Source: Rubrivivax sp. (GTDB taxonomy: Bacteria > Pseudomonadota > Gammaproteobacteria > Burkholderiales > Burkholderiaceae_C). From it: DNA of 32,422 nt. This document shows, piece by piece, positions 8,617 through 18,536 of this stretch (position 1 is its first letter; each line of letters starts with the position of its first letter). Both the position numbers and the translations under genes were made by a program. The notes below the pieces were generated by a model, which did not search any database, was not told where the DNA came from, and saw only the letters and a program-made list of their open reading frames with translations. Location of the stretch: contig JAHECD010000052.1 in NCBI GenBank assembly GCA_024641945.1, positions 1 to 32,422 on the forward strand. Direction: 5' to 3'.

Positions 8617-10875
8617 ATGACCAACATCCTGCGCAAACTCCGCCTTTGGCAGAAGTTCACGCTGCTGGCACTCGTCGCCGGCATCGCCGTGTCGATCCCT
8701 GCCGTGCAACTTGCCCAGCGCGAATCGGCCGAGATCGCGGTGGCTCAGACCGAACGGGCGGGGATCGATCCACTGCGCGACGCACTCACGCTGCAGGATC
8801 AACTGCAGGAACACCGTGCCAGCGCGGCCGCGATGCTCGACGGCCAGCCCGGCGCCGATGCGGACCGCAAGGCGCGGGCCGGCGAGGCCCAGGCCTCGTT
8901 CGCCAAGCTCGACAAGCAGTTCGAGGCCCTCGGTTATGCGAAGGCGACGACCGAACTGCGCGCGATCAAGGCCGAATGGGACCCGCTGGTCCAGCGCTTC
9001 GATGCCCGCGGCGTCGACCAGGCCACCAACCTGCGCGCACACGCCGCCTTGCTGGCCCGCATGTTGACCGTCATCGACGACGTGGCTGACGCGTCCGGGC
9101 TCTCGCTCGACCCGGTCGCCGAGTCGTACTTCGTGATGACGGCGCTGGCCGATCACCTGCCCCACCTGGCCGAGCAGACGGCGATGATCGCGATCAAGGG
9201 GCGGCTGATGCTGTCGGCCAAGGACATCGCGCCTGCCGACCGGGCGGCCCTGGGCCTGATGCTCGCGTCGGCCGACAACCTGCGCGCCCGCGTGCACGGC
9301 CAGTTCGACAAGGCCATGGAGGTGCAGCCCGCGCTCGCCAAGTCGCTCGGCGCGGCCGCGAAGAGCGCCCGTGAAGGTGCGCAGGCGTTCGAGAAGCTGG
9401 CACGCGTCGAGGTGCTCGAGGCCGCCAAGCCGACGTTGACACCTGCAGCCTACGTGGCGGCACGAAATGCCTCCATGGAATTCGACGACAAACTGCTCGC
9501 CGCCACGACGCAGGCCTTGTCGGCGATGCTCGACGAGCGCGTGACCGATCTGCAACGCCAGCGCGCCACGCTGCTGGGCACCCTCGGCGCCTTGATCGCG
9601 CTCGGCGCGATCGGCGCACTGTTCATCGTGCGATCGGTGACCGTGCCGCTCAACCGTGCGGTGACGGCCGCACGCGCCGTCGGCGAAGGCGATCTGGATC
9701 ATGTCATCGACGACGCCGGCACCGACGAGGCCGGCCAGTTGCTTCAGCGCATGGCGGACATGCAGGACGGCCTGCGCCAGCGGCGTGCCGACGACGAGGT
9801 GCGCATGGCGGAAACGGAGGCGCAGCGCCAGGCCGCCGCCCAGGTGACCAACGAGATCGGTGCCGCTGTCGATGGTGCGACGCAGGGCGACTTCGGTTCG
9901 CGCATCCCGCTCGAAGGCAAGGAGGCCTTCCACGCCGACCTGTGCGGCAAGTTCAACCAGCTGCTCGACACCGTGGGCGACACGATGCGCGACGTGCGCA
10001 ATGCGGCTGCGCAGCTCAGCTCGGCCTCCGAACAGGTGTCGCAGACGTCGCAGAGCCTGTCGATGGGCGCGTCCCAGCAGGCCGCAAGCGTGGAGCAGAC
10101 GACCGCGTCGCTGCAGGAGATCGCTGCATCGGTGAAGCAGAACGCCGAAAGCGCGACCGTCACCGACGGCATCGCCACCAAGGCCGCGGCCGAAGCGATG
10201 GACGGTGGCCAGGCGGTGAGCCAGACGGTGGACGCGATGAAGTCCATCGCCACCAAGATTTCCATCATCGACGACATCGCCTACCAGACCAACCTGCTGG
10301 CACTGAATGCCGCCATCGAAGCCGCACGCGCCGGCGAGCATGGCAAAGGCTTCGCGGTCGTGGCCGCCGAGGTGCGCAAGCTGGCGGAGCGCAGCCAGGT
10401 CGCGGCGCAGGAGATCGGCTCGCTCGCGGGCAATTCGGTCGGCCTGGCCGAGCGGGCCGGCGCGCTGCTGTCGCAGATGGTGCCCGGCATCAACCGCACG
10501 AGCGAACTGGTGCAGGAGATCGCCGCAGCGTCCGGTGAGCAGAGCGACGGCGTGGGCCAGATCACCGGTGCGATGAACCATCTGAGCAGCACGACGCAGC
10601 AGACCGCCAGCGCGTCGGAACAGCTCTCGGCCACGGCAGAGGAACTCTCCGCACAGGCCGCACGCCTGCAGGAGCTGGTCGCCTTCTTCCGCCTCGGCGA
10701 CGAAGGTGCGGCCCACCCGGCAGCCTCTCAGCGTCGCGCCGCCGCACCCGCGGCCGCCACACACACACAACGCGCGGCGCCGCCCGCACGCCGAGCCGCT
10801 GCCCCGCGGAACGCCGTGGCTGCGGCGATGCCGGCGATGGACGATATCGACGAGAGCGCCTTCACCCGCTTCTGA
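8617..10875 (+). CDS. Methyl-accepting chemotaxis protein with tandem HAMP-like segments and C-terminal tether
   Basis: 752-residue membrane receptor. TM1 around 14-32 is followed by a helical periplasmic domain of about 285 residues and TM2 around 318-342. A HAMP domain follows ([20 protein letters not shown]). A second HAMP-like segment lies around 418-448 ([19 protein letters not shown]). The signalling hairpin tip is around 552-590 ([20 protein letters not shown]). A flexible Ala/Pro/Arg tail of roughly 60 residues ends in [10 protein letters not shown], which looks like an adaptation-enzyme docking tail. The ATG at 8617 was chosen over an in-frame GTG at 8596; neither has a strong ribosome site. 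Part of the signalling region is identical at DNA level to the next gene. It lies between cheA and cheW, so it is probably the dedicated receptor of this array. Confidence 0.93.
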   Translation: MTNILRKLRLWQKFTLLALVAGIAVSIPAVQLAQRESAEIAVAQTERAGIDPLRDALTLQDQLQEHRASAAAMLDGQPGADADRKARAGEAQASFAKLDKQFEALGYAKATTELRAIKAEWDPLVQRFDARGVDQATNLRAHAALLARMLTVIDDVADASGLSLDPVAESYFVMTALADHLPHLAEQTAMIAIKGRLMLSAKDIAPADRAALGLMLASADNLRARVHGQFDKAMEVQPALAKSLGAAAKSAREGAQAFEKLARVEVLEAAKPTLTPAAYVAARNASMEFDDKLLAATTQALSAMLDERVTDLQRQRATLLGTLGALIALGAIGALFIVRSVTVPLNRAVTAARAVGEGDLDHVIDDAGTDEAGQLLQRMADMQDGLRQRRADDEVRMAETEAQRQAAAQVTNEIGAAVDGATQGDFGSRIPLEGKEAFHADLCGKFNQLLDTVGDTMRDVRNAAAQLSSASEQVSQTSQSLSMGASQQAASVEQTTASLQEIAASVKQNAESATVTDGIATKAAAEAMDGGQAVSQTVDAMKSIATKISIIDDIAYQTNLLALNAAIEAARAGEHGKGFAVVAAEVRKLAERSQVAAQEIGSLAGNSVGLAERAGALLSQMVPGINRTSELVQEIAAASGEQSDGVGQITGAMNHLSSTTQQTASASEQLSATAEELSAQAARLQELVAFFRLGDEGAAHPAASQRRAAAPAAATHTQRAAPPARRAAAPRNAVAAAMPAMDDIDESAFTRF
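10207..10340 (+). repeat. 134-bp perfect direct repeat, copy 1 (in receptor signalling hairpin)
   Basis: Identical base for base to 11904-12037, including third codon positions, at an offset of 1697 bp. Encodes the hairpin-tip half of the signalling domain. Flanking DNA is similar but not identical. Confidence 0.95.
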
Positions 10876-10916
10876 CCGCCGGGCCGGCCGAGCCGACCCC
10901 CACACGAAGAGACACG

Positions 10917-12488
10917 ATGACCAAGACACCCAAGACCACGGCAGCCCGTGCGCCGGCTGAACGAGCGGCAAGTTCCGAGCTGACCGCCCGCGCCCCGCTG
11001 CTGCTTGCTGCAGGCGCCGCCCTCGCAGGCACTGCCGGCGCGGCCGCTGCGGCGATGTCCGGCGCGTGGATCGTCGGCGCGGTGGCGGCGTCCGCCAGCG
11101 CCCTGTGCACGTACTTTGCCGCCAGGCGGGTGAGCGCCCTGCACCGGGCGTTGCGGCAGTCCGCCGCCGACGCCGAGCAGGCGCTTCGCATCCGCGCAGC
11201 CCTGGACAACATCGCCTTCCCCGTGCGCATCGCCGACGCGGACGGCAAGATCGTCTACGTCAACCAGGCGCTCGATGAGGTCCTGCATCGAGATGCCGCG
11301 GCCTTCCGCCGCGAGCTGCCCGGCTTCGACCCCGACCAGGTGCTCGACGGCTCCATCGGGATCTTCTACACCGACCCGGCGGCCGCCCTGCAGCGGCTGC
11401 GCGCATTGCGCAGCCGCACGAGCACGGCACTCGTGCTCGGCGGGCGCGAGTACGACGTGATCACGACGCCGGTGCTCGACACCGTCGGCCAATCGCTCGG
11501 TACGGTGGGCCAGTGGCAGGACGTGTCCGAGCAGCGCGCCGCCGAGCGCGAGCTGCAGGACGTGGTCGGTGCGGCGACCCAAGGCGACCTGGCGGCACGC
11601 ATGCAGCTCGACGGCAAGAGCGAGTTCCATCGCCAGGTCGGCGAGCTCCTGAATGCGCTGCTGTCCAAGGTGGACGGCACCATCAGCGAGGTGCGCCGTG
11701 CCTCGGGCCAGCTCGGCGCCGCCTCGGAGCAGGTGGCGCAGACGGCACATGCCCTGTCGACCGGCGCGTCGCAGCAAGCGGCCGGTGTCGAACAGACGAC
11801 GGCGTCGCTTCAGGAAATCGCCACCTCGGTCAAGCGCAACGCCGATTCCGCCACCGCCACCGACCGTATCGCCACGCAGGCCGCCGAGCAGGCGATGGAC
11901 GGCGGCCAGGCGGTGAGCCAGACGGTGGACGCGATGAAGTCCATCGCCACCAAGATTTCCATCATCGACGACATCGCCTACCAGACCAACCTGCTGGCAC
12001 TGAATGCCGCCATCGAAGCCGCACGCGCCGGCGAGCACGGCAAGGGCTTCGCGGTCGTCGCCGCCGAGGTGCGCAAGCTCGCCGAGCGCAGCCAGGTCGC
12101 GGCGCAGGAGATCGGCACACTGGCGACGGGCTCCGTGTCGCTGGCCGAACGCGCCGGCGACCTGCTTTCGCAGATGGTGCCCGCCATCCATCGCACCAGC
12201 GCGCTGGTGCAGGAGATCGCCGCCGCATCGGGTGAACAGAGCGACGGCGTGGGGCAGATCAACGGCGCCATGAACCATCTGAATGCCACCACGCAGCAGA
12301 CGGCCAGCGCGTCCGAACAACTGTCCGCCACCGCGGCCGAGCTGTCGTCGCAAGCCGCTGCGCTGCAATCGCTGATCTCGGTCTTCCACCTGGCCGAAGA
12401 TGGCCATGCCGAGGTGCGCGCGTCGCGGGCAGCCCCCGCCACGCGCCCGGTGCAGCGCCCGAGCCAGCGCTACGCCGCCCACGCTTGA
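10917..12488 (+). CDS. PAS-domain methyl-accepting chemotaxis protein
   Basis: 523 residues. Two closely spaced hydrophobic segments around 25-70 should anchor it with almost no periplasmic part. A PAS domain spans about 95-205 ([20 protein letters not shown], then [20 protein letters not shown]). A HAMP-like segment follows ([20 protein letters not shown]), and then a signalling hairpin with its tip around 350-388 that matches the upstream receptor almost exactly. Sensing is therefore cytoplasmic, perhaps redox, energy or a small molecule; no cofactor ligand can be assigned. The start at 10917 follows GAAGAGA and a 41-nt gap. Unlike the preceding receptor it lacks an aromatic docking tail and ends QRYAAHA. 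It probably arose by duplication of the receptor's signalling half. Confidence 0.93.
   Translation: MTKTPKTTAARAPAERAASSELTARAPLLLAAGAALAGTAGAAAAAMSGAWIVGAVAASASALCTYFAARRVSALHRALRQSAADAEQALRIRAALDNIAFPVRIADADGKIVYVNQALDEVLHRDAAAFRRELPGFDPDQVLDGSIGIFYTDPAAALQRLRALRSRTSTALVLGGREYDVITTPVLDTVGQSLGTVGQWQDVSEQRAAERELQDVVGAATQGDLAARMQLDGKSEFHRQVGELLNALLSKVDGTISEVRRASGQLGAASEQVAQTAHALSTGASQQAAGVEQTTASLQEIATSVKRNADSATATDRIATQAAEQAMDGGQAVSQTVDAMKSIATKISIIDDIAYQTNLLALNAAIEAARAGEHGKGFAVVAAEVRKLAERSQVAAQEIGTLATGSVSLAERAGDLLSQMVPAIHRTSALVQEIAAASGEQSDGVGQINGAMNHLNATTQQTASASEQLSATAAELSSQAAALQSLISVFHLAEDGHAEVRASRAAPATRPVQRPSQRYAAHA
11904..12037 (+). repeat. 134-bp perfect direct repeat, copy 2
   Basis: Second copy of the segment at 10207-10340. 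Differences begin immediately outside (C for T at 12038), which marks the edges of a homogenised tract. Confidence 0.95.
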
Positions 12489-12496
12489 GGTTGAGC

Positions 12497-13057
12497 ATGA
12501 CCATGACTTCATTTGCCGTCGCGGACGGGAACCTTGCCGCTGCCGACGCGCCCCAGTCGCTGCTGCGCATGGCCGTCGGCACCGAGGTGCTCGCCGTCCC
12601 GATCGAGCAGGTGCGCGAGATCCTCGAGGTCACGCGCCTGACGCCGCTGCCGCGCACGCCGTCGTTCGTGCGCGGGGTCATGAACCTGCGCGGGTCGGTC
12701 GTTCCCGTGCTCGACCTCGCCGCGCGCCTGGGCCTGCCCGACAGCGTGATCGGACGCCGCAGCTGCATCGTCGTCGTCGAGTCGGGCAGCACGGCCGGCG
12801 AGAACGAGACCGACGAGACCGCTGCCGAGGACGCCGGATCGCTCGTGGCCGGCCTGCTGGTGGACGCCGTGTTCGAGGTCTTCGACACCACAGCCACCGG
12901 CATCGAAGCGGTACCCGCCCTGGGAACGCGCATCGCGCCCGACCTGATGTCGGGCATGACCCGCGCCCACGGCAAGGTCATCGGCCTTCTGGCACTGCCC
13001 AGAGTGCTGAGCCGCGCCGAGCTGACCGAGATGATCGCGCGCCACGCCGCCCATTGA
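12497..13057 (+). CDS. cheW: Chemotaxis coupling protein CheW
   Basis: 186-residue CheW-domain protein that links receptors to CheA. Seen: LLRMAVGTEVLAVPIEQVRE near the start, RGVMNLRGSVVPVLDLAARL in the middle, VAGLLVDAVFEVFDTTA and a C-terminal VIGLLALPRVL. These correspond to the two SH3-like subdomains. An acidic insertion around residues 95-115 (ENETDETAAEDAG) widens a loop compared with typical CheW of about 160 residues. The ATG at 12497 is preceded by TTGAGG with a 6-nt spacer; a second ATG at 12503 is less well placed. It begins 8 nt after the PAS receptor stop. Confidence 0.96.
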   Translation: MTMTSFAVADGNLAAADAPQSLLRMAVGTEVLAVPIEQVREILEVTRLTPLPRTPSFVRGVMNLRGSVVPVLDLAARLGLPDSVIGRRSCIVVVESGSTAGENETDETAAEDAGSLVAGLLVDAVFEVFDTTATGIEAVPALGTRIAPDLMSGMTRAHGKVIGLLALPRVLSRAELTEMIARHAAH

Positions 13058-13079
13058 ATGCGGCACCTGCCGCCACGCC

Positions 13080-13880
13080 ATGACCGCCCTGTCCAAGAAA
13101 TCCTTCGACTCCGTCACGCGTATGTTTCACGACGTCTCGGGCATCCGCCTGGGCGACAACAAACACGCCCTGGTCAGCGGCCGCCTGCAGAGGCTGGCAC
13201 AGGAGGCCGGCGAGACGGATGTCGACCGTTATGTCGACCGCCTCGTCAACGGCAGTTTCTCGGCGCAGGAAATGCGCCGCGTGATCGACCGCCTGACCAC
13301 CAACGAGACCTATTTCTTCCGCGAACCGCAACATTTCGAGGACCTGGCGCAACGTGTGGGCGCGGACAGCGGCACCGGCGAGTTCGTTGTCTGGAGCGCG
13401 GCCAGCTCGTCCGGTGAGGAAGCCTACAGCGCGGCCATGCTGCTGGCCGACAAGGCCGGCAAGCGGCCCTGGCGCATCGTCGGCACCGACCTGTCGAGCT
13501 CGGTCGTCGCGTCGGCCCGGCGCGGCCTGTATCCCATCGAGCGCGCGCGCATGGTGCCCGAGCCGTATCTCAAGCGCTTCTGTCTCAAAGGCAGCGGCCC
13601 GTACGAAAACCAGCTGCTGATCGGGCGCGAGCTGCGCCAGCGGGTGCATTTCCAGGAAGCCAACCTGATGCAGACGCTGCCCGAACTCCCGATGTTCGAC
13701 GTGATCTTCCTGCGCAACGTGCTGATCTATTTCGAGAACGACGCCAAGGCGGCGATCGTGCGCCGCGTGCTCGGCCGGCTCAAGCCGGGCGGCGTGCTCT
13801 ACACCGGCCATGCCGAGTCGATCTCGATGCTGAAACTTCCGGTGCGCATGCTCGCCACGGCCATCCATGCCCATGCCTGA
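13080..13880 (+). CDS. cheR: Chemotaxis protein methyltransferase CheR
   Basis: 266 residues, SAM-dependent methyltransferase that methylates glutamates on receptor helices. The N-terminal helical domain (FHDVSGIRLGDNKHALVSGR, RRVIDRLTTNETYFFRE) is followed by the catalytic domain with the SAM site WSAASSSGEEAYSAAM, TDLSSSVVASARRGLY, and IFLRNVLIYFENDAK. The usual Cys-Ser-Thr of the WSAACSTGEE motif is replaced by Ser-Ser-Ser. There are no TPR repeats. It overlaps cheD by 14 nt, which suggests coupled translation. Confidence 0.97.
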   Translation: MTALSKKSFDSVTRMFHDVSGIRLGDNKHALVSGRLQRLAQEAGETDVDRYVDRLVNGSFSAQEMRRVIDRLTTNETYFFREPQHFEDLAQRVGADSGTGEFVVWSAASSSGEEAYSAAMLLADKAGKRPWRIVGTDLSSSVVASARRGLYPIERARMVPEPYLKRFCLKGSGPYENQLLIGRELRQRVHFQEANLMQTLPELPMFDVIFLRNVLIYFENDAKAAIVRRVLGRLKPGGVLYTGHAESISMLKLPVRMLATAIHAHA

Positions 13881-14715
13881 CCCGTCGCGCCCGCGCACCG
13901 CGCCGCCGCCGCACCATGCGGCGCCCGGCCGGACGGTGGCCGCGCCACCGAAACACGGCCCGTGGCACCTCGGCGCGCAGCAGGGCCAGGCCCTGGTCCT
14001 GATGCCCGGGCAGATGTATTTCGGCGGACGGGCTTCGGCGCTGCGCACGCTGCTCGGATCCTGCGTGGCGATCACGCTCTGGCACCCCGCGCGCAAGATC
14101 GGCGGCATGTGCCACTTCCTGCTGCCCAAGCGCGAGCGGCGCGCCGGCGCGCCGCTCGACGGGCGCTACGGCGACGAGTCGGTGGAGGCCATGATGACGA
14201 TGCTGCGCCTGACGGACACCGACCCGGCCGACTACCACGCACACCTGTACGGTGGCGCCGACACCATGCCCGAAGGCGGCACGCTGCGCTTCAATGTGGG
14301 CGAGCGCAATATCGAGCAGGGCTGGAGCCTGATCGACCACTTCGGCTTCCAGTTGCAGGGCGTGGATGTGGGCGAGGACATTCCGCGCACGGTGAACCTC
14401 ACCCTGGCGACGGGACAGGTCGACATGCGGCGCGGTACCGGACGCGCACCGAGCGAGTTGTCGTCGCCGGCACTGGCCGCGGCGGCGACCGCGCCGATGC
14501 CGCTGGACCCCGCGCCGGCGCCCTTCGCGAGCACGCTGCCGATGCCCTTTGCGGCAACCGCGCCGGCACCCTTCGCGGCCAGTTCGACGATGCCGCTCTC
14601 GCCGGCCGCGGCACCGGTGGTGCGCGCCGGCCTGCCGACGATCGGCCAGCCGCTGAAGCTTGATTTCGGGGCGCCGCCGAGCGTGCGCCCGACGACACGA
14701 AAGTCCGGACCATGA
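13867..14715 (+). CDS. cheD: Chemoreceptor glutamine deamidase CheD with long Ala/Pro-rich C-terminal tail
   Basis: 282 residues. Deamidates glutamines on receptors to make methylation sites. The catalytic Cys66 lies in [13 protein letters not shown] and His83 in [10 protein letters not shown], as in CheD of other bacteria; YGGADTM and FNVGERNIE follow. The conserved domain ends near residue 195. The last 80 or so residues are low-complexity Ala/Pro sequence with a repeated P-x-PFA pattern ([22 protein letters not shown]) and a terminal basic segment; this is unusual for CheD, which is normally 160-210 residues. The start overlaps the end of cheR; ATG 13873 is an equally possible start. The ATGA at 14712-14715 overlaps cheB. 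Confidence 0.95.
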   Translation: MPMPDPSRPRTAPPPHHAAPGRTVAAPPKHGPWHLGAQQGQALVLMPGQMYFGGRASALRTLLGSCVAITLWHPARKIGGMCHFLLPKRERRAGAPLDGRYGDESVEAMMTMLRLTDTDPADYHAHLYGGADTMPEGGTLRFNVGERNIEQGWSLIDHFGFQLQGVDVGEDIPRTVNLTLATGQVDMRRGTGRAPSELSSPALAAAATAPMPLDPAPAPFASTLPMPFAATAPAPFAASSTMPLSPAAAPVVRAGLPTIGQPLKLDFGAPPSVRPTTRKSGP

Positions 14716-15812
14716 TCGAATCTCAACGCCCCCTCACGGCCATCGTCATCGACGACAGCGCCGTGGTGCGACGCCACCTGGCGGAGCTGCTCACGGCCGG
14801 CGGCATCGACGTCATCGCCACCGCCAGCGACCCCTTGTTCGCCTGGCCCAAGATGGCGGCACGCTGGCCCGACGTGGTGGTGCTCGACGTCGAGATGCCG
14901 CGCATGGATGGCCTGACCTTCCTGCGCAAGATCATGACCGAGCGGCCGACACCGGTCGTGATGTGCTCGACGCTGACCGCCGCCGGCGCGCAGACGACGA
15001 TGCAGGCGCTCGCCGAGGGTGCCGTGGCCTTCGTCACCAAGCCCAAGATCGGTTTGCGCGATTTTCTCGAAGACACCACCAACGGCCTGGTGGCCGCGGT
15101 GCGCAATGCCGCGCGGGCGCAGGTCCGCGCGCCGGTGCGCCGCAGCGCGCAGGACCCGTCGGCACCGCCCGCCAATGCGGGCCGCCCCGCGACTGCCGCC
15201 GCCACCGGCGCCATGGTCGAGACCACCGACCGCGTGATCGCCATCGGCAGTTCGACTGGCGGCGTGCAGGCCATCGAAACCGTGCTCACGGCACTGCCGC
15301 GCACCACGCCGGGCATCGTGATCGTGCAACACATGCCGGAGAAGTTCACCGCGGCGCTCGCCGCACGGCTGAACGACGTGTGCGCGATGGAGGTCAAGGA
15401 AGCCAGCGACGGCGACCGTGTGCTCGACGGCCGTGTGCTCATCGCCCCGGGCGGCCGCCACATGCAGCTGCAGCGCAGCGGCGCGCGCTACATGGTGTCG
15501 GTGCGCGACGGTCCGCAGGTCAACCGCCACAAGCCGTCGGTCGACGTGCTGCTGCGCTCGGTGGCCCAGCACGCGGGCGCGAATGCCGTCGGCCTGATCC
15601 TCACCGGCATGGGCGACGACGGCGCGCGCGGACTGCTCGCCATGCGCGAAGCCGGCGCCCGGACCGTGGCGCAGGACGAGGCCTCGTGTGTCGTGTTCGG
15701 CATGCCGCGCGAGGCGATCCGGCTCGGCGGCGCCAGCGAAGTCCTCTCGCTCGAGGCCATGGCAGGCTGGATCGGCGGCGCGGCCTGGCGCGCGCGCACG
15801 CAGACGGCCTGA
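14712..15812 (+). CDS. cheB: Chemotaxis response regulator methylesterase CheB
   Basis: 366 residues. Receiver domain with D14-D15 and phospho-acceptor D59 ([12 protein letters not shown]), an Ala/Pro/Arg linker, and a C-terminal methylesterase domain. The catalytic triad is S181 in GSSTGG, H207 in VQHMPEKF and D303 in GMGDDGA. It removes receptor methyl groups and can also deamidate, opposing CheR. Phosphorylation by CheA would activate it. The start codon overlaps the cheD stop by 4 nt. It closes the enzyme block of the operon before a 120-nt gap. Confidence 0.97.
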   Translation: MIESQRPLTAIVIDDSAVVRRHLAELLTAGGIDVIATASDPLFAWPKMAARWPDVVVLDVEMPRMDGLTFLRKIMTERPTPVVMCSTLTAAGAQTTMQALAEGAVAFVTKPKIGLRDFLEDTTNGLVAAVRNAARAQVRAPVRRSAQDPSAPPANAGRPATAAATGAMVETTDRVIAIGSSTGGVQAIETVLTALPRTTPGIVIVQHMPEKFTAALAARLNDVCAMEVKEASDGDRVLDGRVLIAPGGRHMQLQRSGARYMVSVRDGPQVNRHKPSVDVLLRSVAQHAGANAVGLILTGMGDDGARGLLAMREAGARTVAQDEASCVVFGMPREAIRLGGASEVLSLEAMAGWIGGAAWRARTQTA

Positions 15813-15816
15813 GAGG

Positions 15817-15843
15817 CAACGCCATGTCGTGTTTCGCCGATCA
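15817..15843 (+). promoter_or_regulatory. Possible sigma-28-like promoter before the Cache receptor
   Basis: GCCGATCA at 15836-15843 matches 7 of 8 positions of the FliA -10 box, with CAAC 15 nt upstream in place of TAAA. It would allow separate expression of the last receptor. It overlaps the small ORF, so at most one of the two is likely to matter. Confidence 0.25.
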
Positions 15844-15931
15844 CATCGCTCGATCGGGCCACCGATGGCGCGTGAACATCGACCCCGCAGCATTGGGCGC
15901 ACCCGGGTGCAAGGCCCTCGACAGGACATGA
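15824..15931 (+). CDS. Possible 35-residue small ORF between cheB and the last receptor
   Basis: ATG with an AGAGG ribosome-site match 8 nt upstream; it encodes [20 protein letters not shown] and 15 more residues, and stops 1 nt before the next receptor's ATG. The tight packing suggests a coupling peptide, but no family is recognised and the same DNA could simply hold a promoter. Low confidence. Confidence 0.25.
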   Translation: MSCFADHIARSGHRWRVNIDPAALGAPGCKALDRT

Positions 15932-15932
15932 C

Positions 15933-18380
15933 ATGAATCCCGTACCGACCCCCACCGACCCGATGATGGCCGGCCGCTGGCGCGGTCTCTGGAAGGCCGC
16001 CGTCCGACCCGGCGCGGCGGCGCTCGCGCGCCTGCGCCTGCGCGAAAAGCTGCTCGTATTGATGGGCGCCACGCTGGTGCCGGTCGTGCTGCTCGTCGTG
16101 GCAACGCTGCAGCCGCTCATTCAGGAACGCTCCGACGCCCAGCGGGCTCGCGGCGCCGTGGCGCTGATCGGGCAAACCGTGAACCTGACGTCGTCGCTGC
16201 AGCGCCTGCGCGGACTGACCGCCGGCACATTGGCCGGCAGTTCGGCCGCCGCGGCCGAGGTTTCCGATGCCGGCACGGCCGTGCGCGCCGCCGTCACCGC
16301 ATTCGACGAGGCGATCGGCGCGGCGGACCCCCTGCAAGTGCAGGCGGACTGGCAACCGTTGCGCCGGCGCCTGCTCGCGCTGGCGCAGGCCACACCGCAG
16401 GGCACCCCCGCGGTGGCGCTGAGCCAATACACCGGGGTCATCGAAGAACTGCGCCAGCTCGTGCTTCAAGGTACGGACCGCGTCGGCCTGGACCGGATGC
16501 CCGACCCGGCGGGGCGGATGCTCGGCACGCTGCCGCTGCGCTCGATCCTTCCTGCGCTGGAATCTGCCGGTCTGGTGCGTGGTACCGGGGCCGCCTTGCT
16601 GGCACAGGGCCGGGCATCGCTGGCCGAACGTGCCGGCGTCATCGGCTGGGCCGAGACGCTGTTGCGCGACACGCGGCAACTCGGCGCCGAACTCGCGGCG
16701 CTGGAGCGCGCCGGCGGTCAACCCGCCGGCTCCTGGCCGGGCGCGCGCGATGCACTGCTCGCCTTTGCGCAGGCCGCGCAGGTGCAGTTCGGTGCAGAGA
16801 AAATGTCCGAGGATGCGGCCGACTTCTTCGACCAGGGCACTTCGGCCATGCAGCAGGGCACCGCCCTGGCGCGCGACACGAATGCGCGGCTCGATCGTGC
16901 CGTCCAGGCGCGGGCCGCTCAGATCGACCGCCGCATCGCCGGTGCCGGGCTGGCGTTCGTTGCCGGATTCATCCTTCTCGGCTATCTGCTGTGGTGTCTC
17001 AACGTGACCTTCCACCACGCCCTGCGACGGGTGCTCGACAGTACGCTTGCCGTGGCGCGCGGCGACCTGTCGGGCCGGGTCGCGGTGCGCGGCAGGGATG
17101 AACTCGCCGACATCGGCCACGCCGTGGATTCGATGAACGAGCGGTTGTCGGGCATGGTGGCCGAGATCCGCGGCAGCGCGGCACGCGTCGATGCGGCCGG
17201 GCGCCAGGTGGCCGAAGGCAGCCAGACGCTGCGCACCTTGACCCAGGAGCAATCGCACTGCGCTCGTCAGTCGGTGCTCGAGATCGGGCAGCTCACCGCA
17301 GCGGCCACACAGAACGCGCAGGCCGTGCAGGACCTCGACGGCATCACCGACCGGCTCGCCGAGCAGGCGGCGGCCGGAAAGGCGTCGATGAGCGCCACGG
17401 TGGAGGCGATGGATGCGCTGCAGAGCACGTCACAGCGCGTGACCGAAGTGGTGACCGTGATCGACGACGTGGCCTTCCAGACCAGCATGCTGGCGCTCAA
17501 CGCGGCCATCGAGGCTGCACGCGCGGGCGAGTCCGGCAAGGGCTTCGCGGTCGTCGCCGCGGAAGTGCGGCAACTCGCACGCCGCTGCGCCGAATCGGCG
17601 GTCGAGATCCGCGCGCTCATCGGCACCGCCGGTGAACAGGTGCAGACGTCGTCGCAGCGACTGCATCACGTGAGCCACGCGCTCGATACGCTCGTGGCGG
17701 GCGTGGACGATGTGTCGGGGCAACTGCGAACCCTGGCCGAGGCGAGCTCGCAACAGGGCAGCGGACTGCAATCGGTGGCCGCGGGCGTGGCCACGCTGGA
17801 CGACATCACGAAGACCGCCACCGACCTCATGGTGGAGTCGTCGGCAGCGGCGCAGATGCTCGTCGAACGCGCCGCGGTGCTCAAGGGCACGGTCGAGTCG
17901 ATGCGACTGCGCCACGGGTCAGCCGACGAGGCGCGCGAACTCGTGGCGCGCGCAGCCGCGCACATATCCGACGTCGGCGCCGCGACGGCGATGGCTGATT
18001 TCAACCGTGCAGCGGGCGATTGGGTCGACCGCGATCTGTACATCTTCTGCTTCGATCGCCTCGGTACGTTGTCGGCATTCGGCGGCGATCCCCAACGTGC
18101 GGGCGGCAACGTGAGCGATCTGCCCGGAGTCGTCGGCACCGACTTTCTGGACCGTGCATGGGCCGCCGCCGACAATGGTGGCGACTGGGTGGCCTACGAG
18201 GTCGCGAGCCCCCTCAACGGGCGCCTGACGCCCAAGGAATCCTGGGTCTGCAAGGCCGGTGACGATCTGCTCGTCGGATGCGGTGCCTACCTCAACACGC
18301 TGCGCGCGAACCAGGCGCCGGCCCCCAGAAGCGAATCCTGGTCGCGCCGCGCCTTGACGGCACGCCAAGCCCACGCCTGA
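15933..18380 (+). CDS. Methyl-accepting chemotaxis protein with NIT-like sensor and C-terminal cytoplasmic Cache domain
   Basis: 815 residues, the longest receptor here. TM1 is around 38-60. A helical periplasmic region of about 275 residues begins with [20 protein letters not shown], which resembles NIT nitrate/nitrite-sensing domains. TM2 is around 337-357, then a HAMP domain ([20 protein letters not shown]) and a signalling hairpin with tip around 514-551 ([20 protein letters not shown]). After the hairpin, residues 668-788 form a Cache-like domain ([52 protein letters not shown]). Cache domains normally lie outside the cell between the two membrane helices, so this position is unusual. 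The ATG at 15933 has AGGA upstream. It follows cheB by 120 nt. Confidence 0.92.
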   Translation: MNPVPTPTDPMMAGRWRGLWKAAVRPGAAALARLRLREKLLVLMGATLVPVVLLVVATLQPLIQERSDAQRARGAVALIGQTVNLTSSLQRLRGLTAGTLAGSSAAAAEVSDAGTAVRAAVTAFDEAIGAADPLQVQADWQPLRRRLLALAQATPQGTPAVALSQYTGVIEELRQLVLQGTDRVGLDRMPDPAGRMLGTLPLRSILPALESAGLVRGTGAALLAQGRASLAERAGVIGWAETLLRDTRQLGAELAALERAGGQPAGSWPGARDALLAFAQAAQVQFGAEKMSEDAADFFDQGTSAMQQGTALARDTNARLDRAVQARAAQIDRRIAGAGLAFVAGFILLGYLLWCLNVTFHHALRRVLDSTLAVARGDLSGRVAVRGRDELADIGHAVDSMNERLSGMVAEIRGSAARVDAAGRQVAEGSQTLRTLTQEQSHCARQSVLEIGQLTAAATQNAQAVQDLDGITDRLAEQAAAGKASMSATVEAMDALQSTSQRVTEVVTVIDDVAFQTSMLALNAAIEAARAGESGKGFAVVAAEVRQLARRCAESAVEIRALIGTAGEQVQTSSQRLHHVSHALDTLVAGVDDVSGQLRTLAEASSQQGSGLQSVAAGVATLDDITKTATDLMVESSAAAQMLVERAAVLKGTVESMRLRHGSADEARELVARAAAHISDVGAATAMADFNRAAGDWVDRDLYIFCFDRLGTLSAFGGDPQRAGGNVSDLPGVVGTDFLDRAWAAADNGGDWVAYEVASPLNGRLTPKESWVCKAGDDLLVGCGAYLNTLRANQAPAPRSESWSRRALTARQAHA

Positions 18381-18491
18381 GGGAAACCTGTCGGCCCGTT
18401 GCGGCCTTTCGCGCAAGACAGCGCCCCGGCGCCCCGATCCCTCACAAAGCATCGAACCCGGACGTCTGCAACGGCTCGGAACCAGCCAACG

Positions 18492-18519
18492 AAAAGAGGG
18501 CTGCAAAAGCAGCCCCCTC
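18492..18519 (-). terminator. Rho-independent terminator of the TRAP/hydroxylase operon
   Basis: Read on the minus strand: GAGGGGGCTGC, TTTT loop, GCAGCCCTC (9 paired bases with one bulged base), followed by TTTT. It lies 18 nt after the dctP-type gene stop. On the plus strand there is no T-run, so it would act for the minus-strand operon only. Confidence 0.8.
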
Positions 18520-18536
18520 GAACAGGCCATGTCGCG

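Noticed and set aside
10758..10770. Short CA dinucleotide repeat in the receptor tail coding sequence
   Set aside because: Only about six units, within a flexible linker; no sign of frame disruption, so no evidence of phase variation.
18391..18408. GGCC-N6-GGCC-TTT after the last receptor
   Set aside because: Four-base stem and only three T residues; too weak to call as the che operon terminator.
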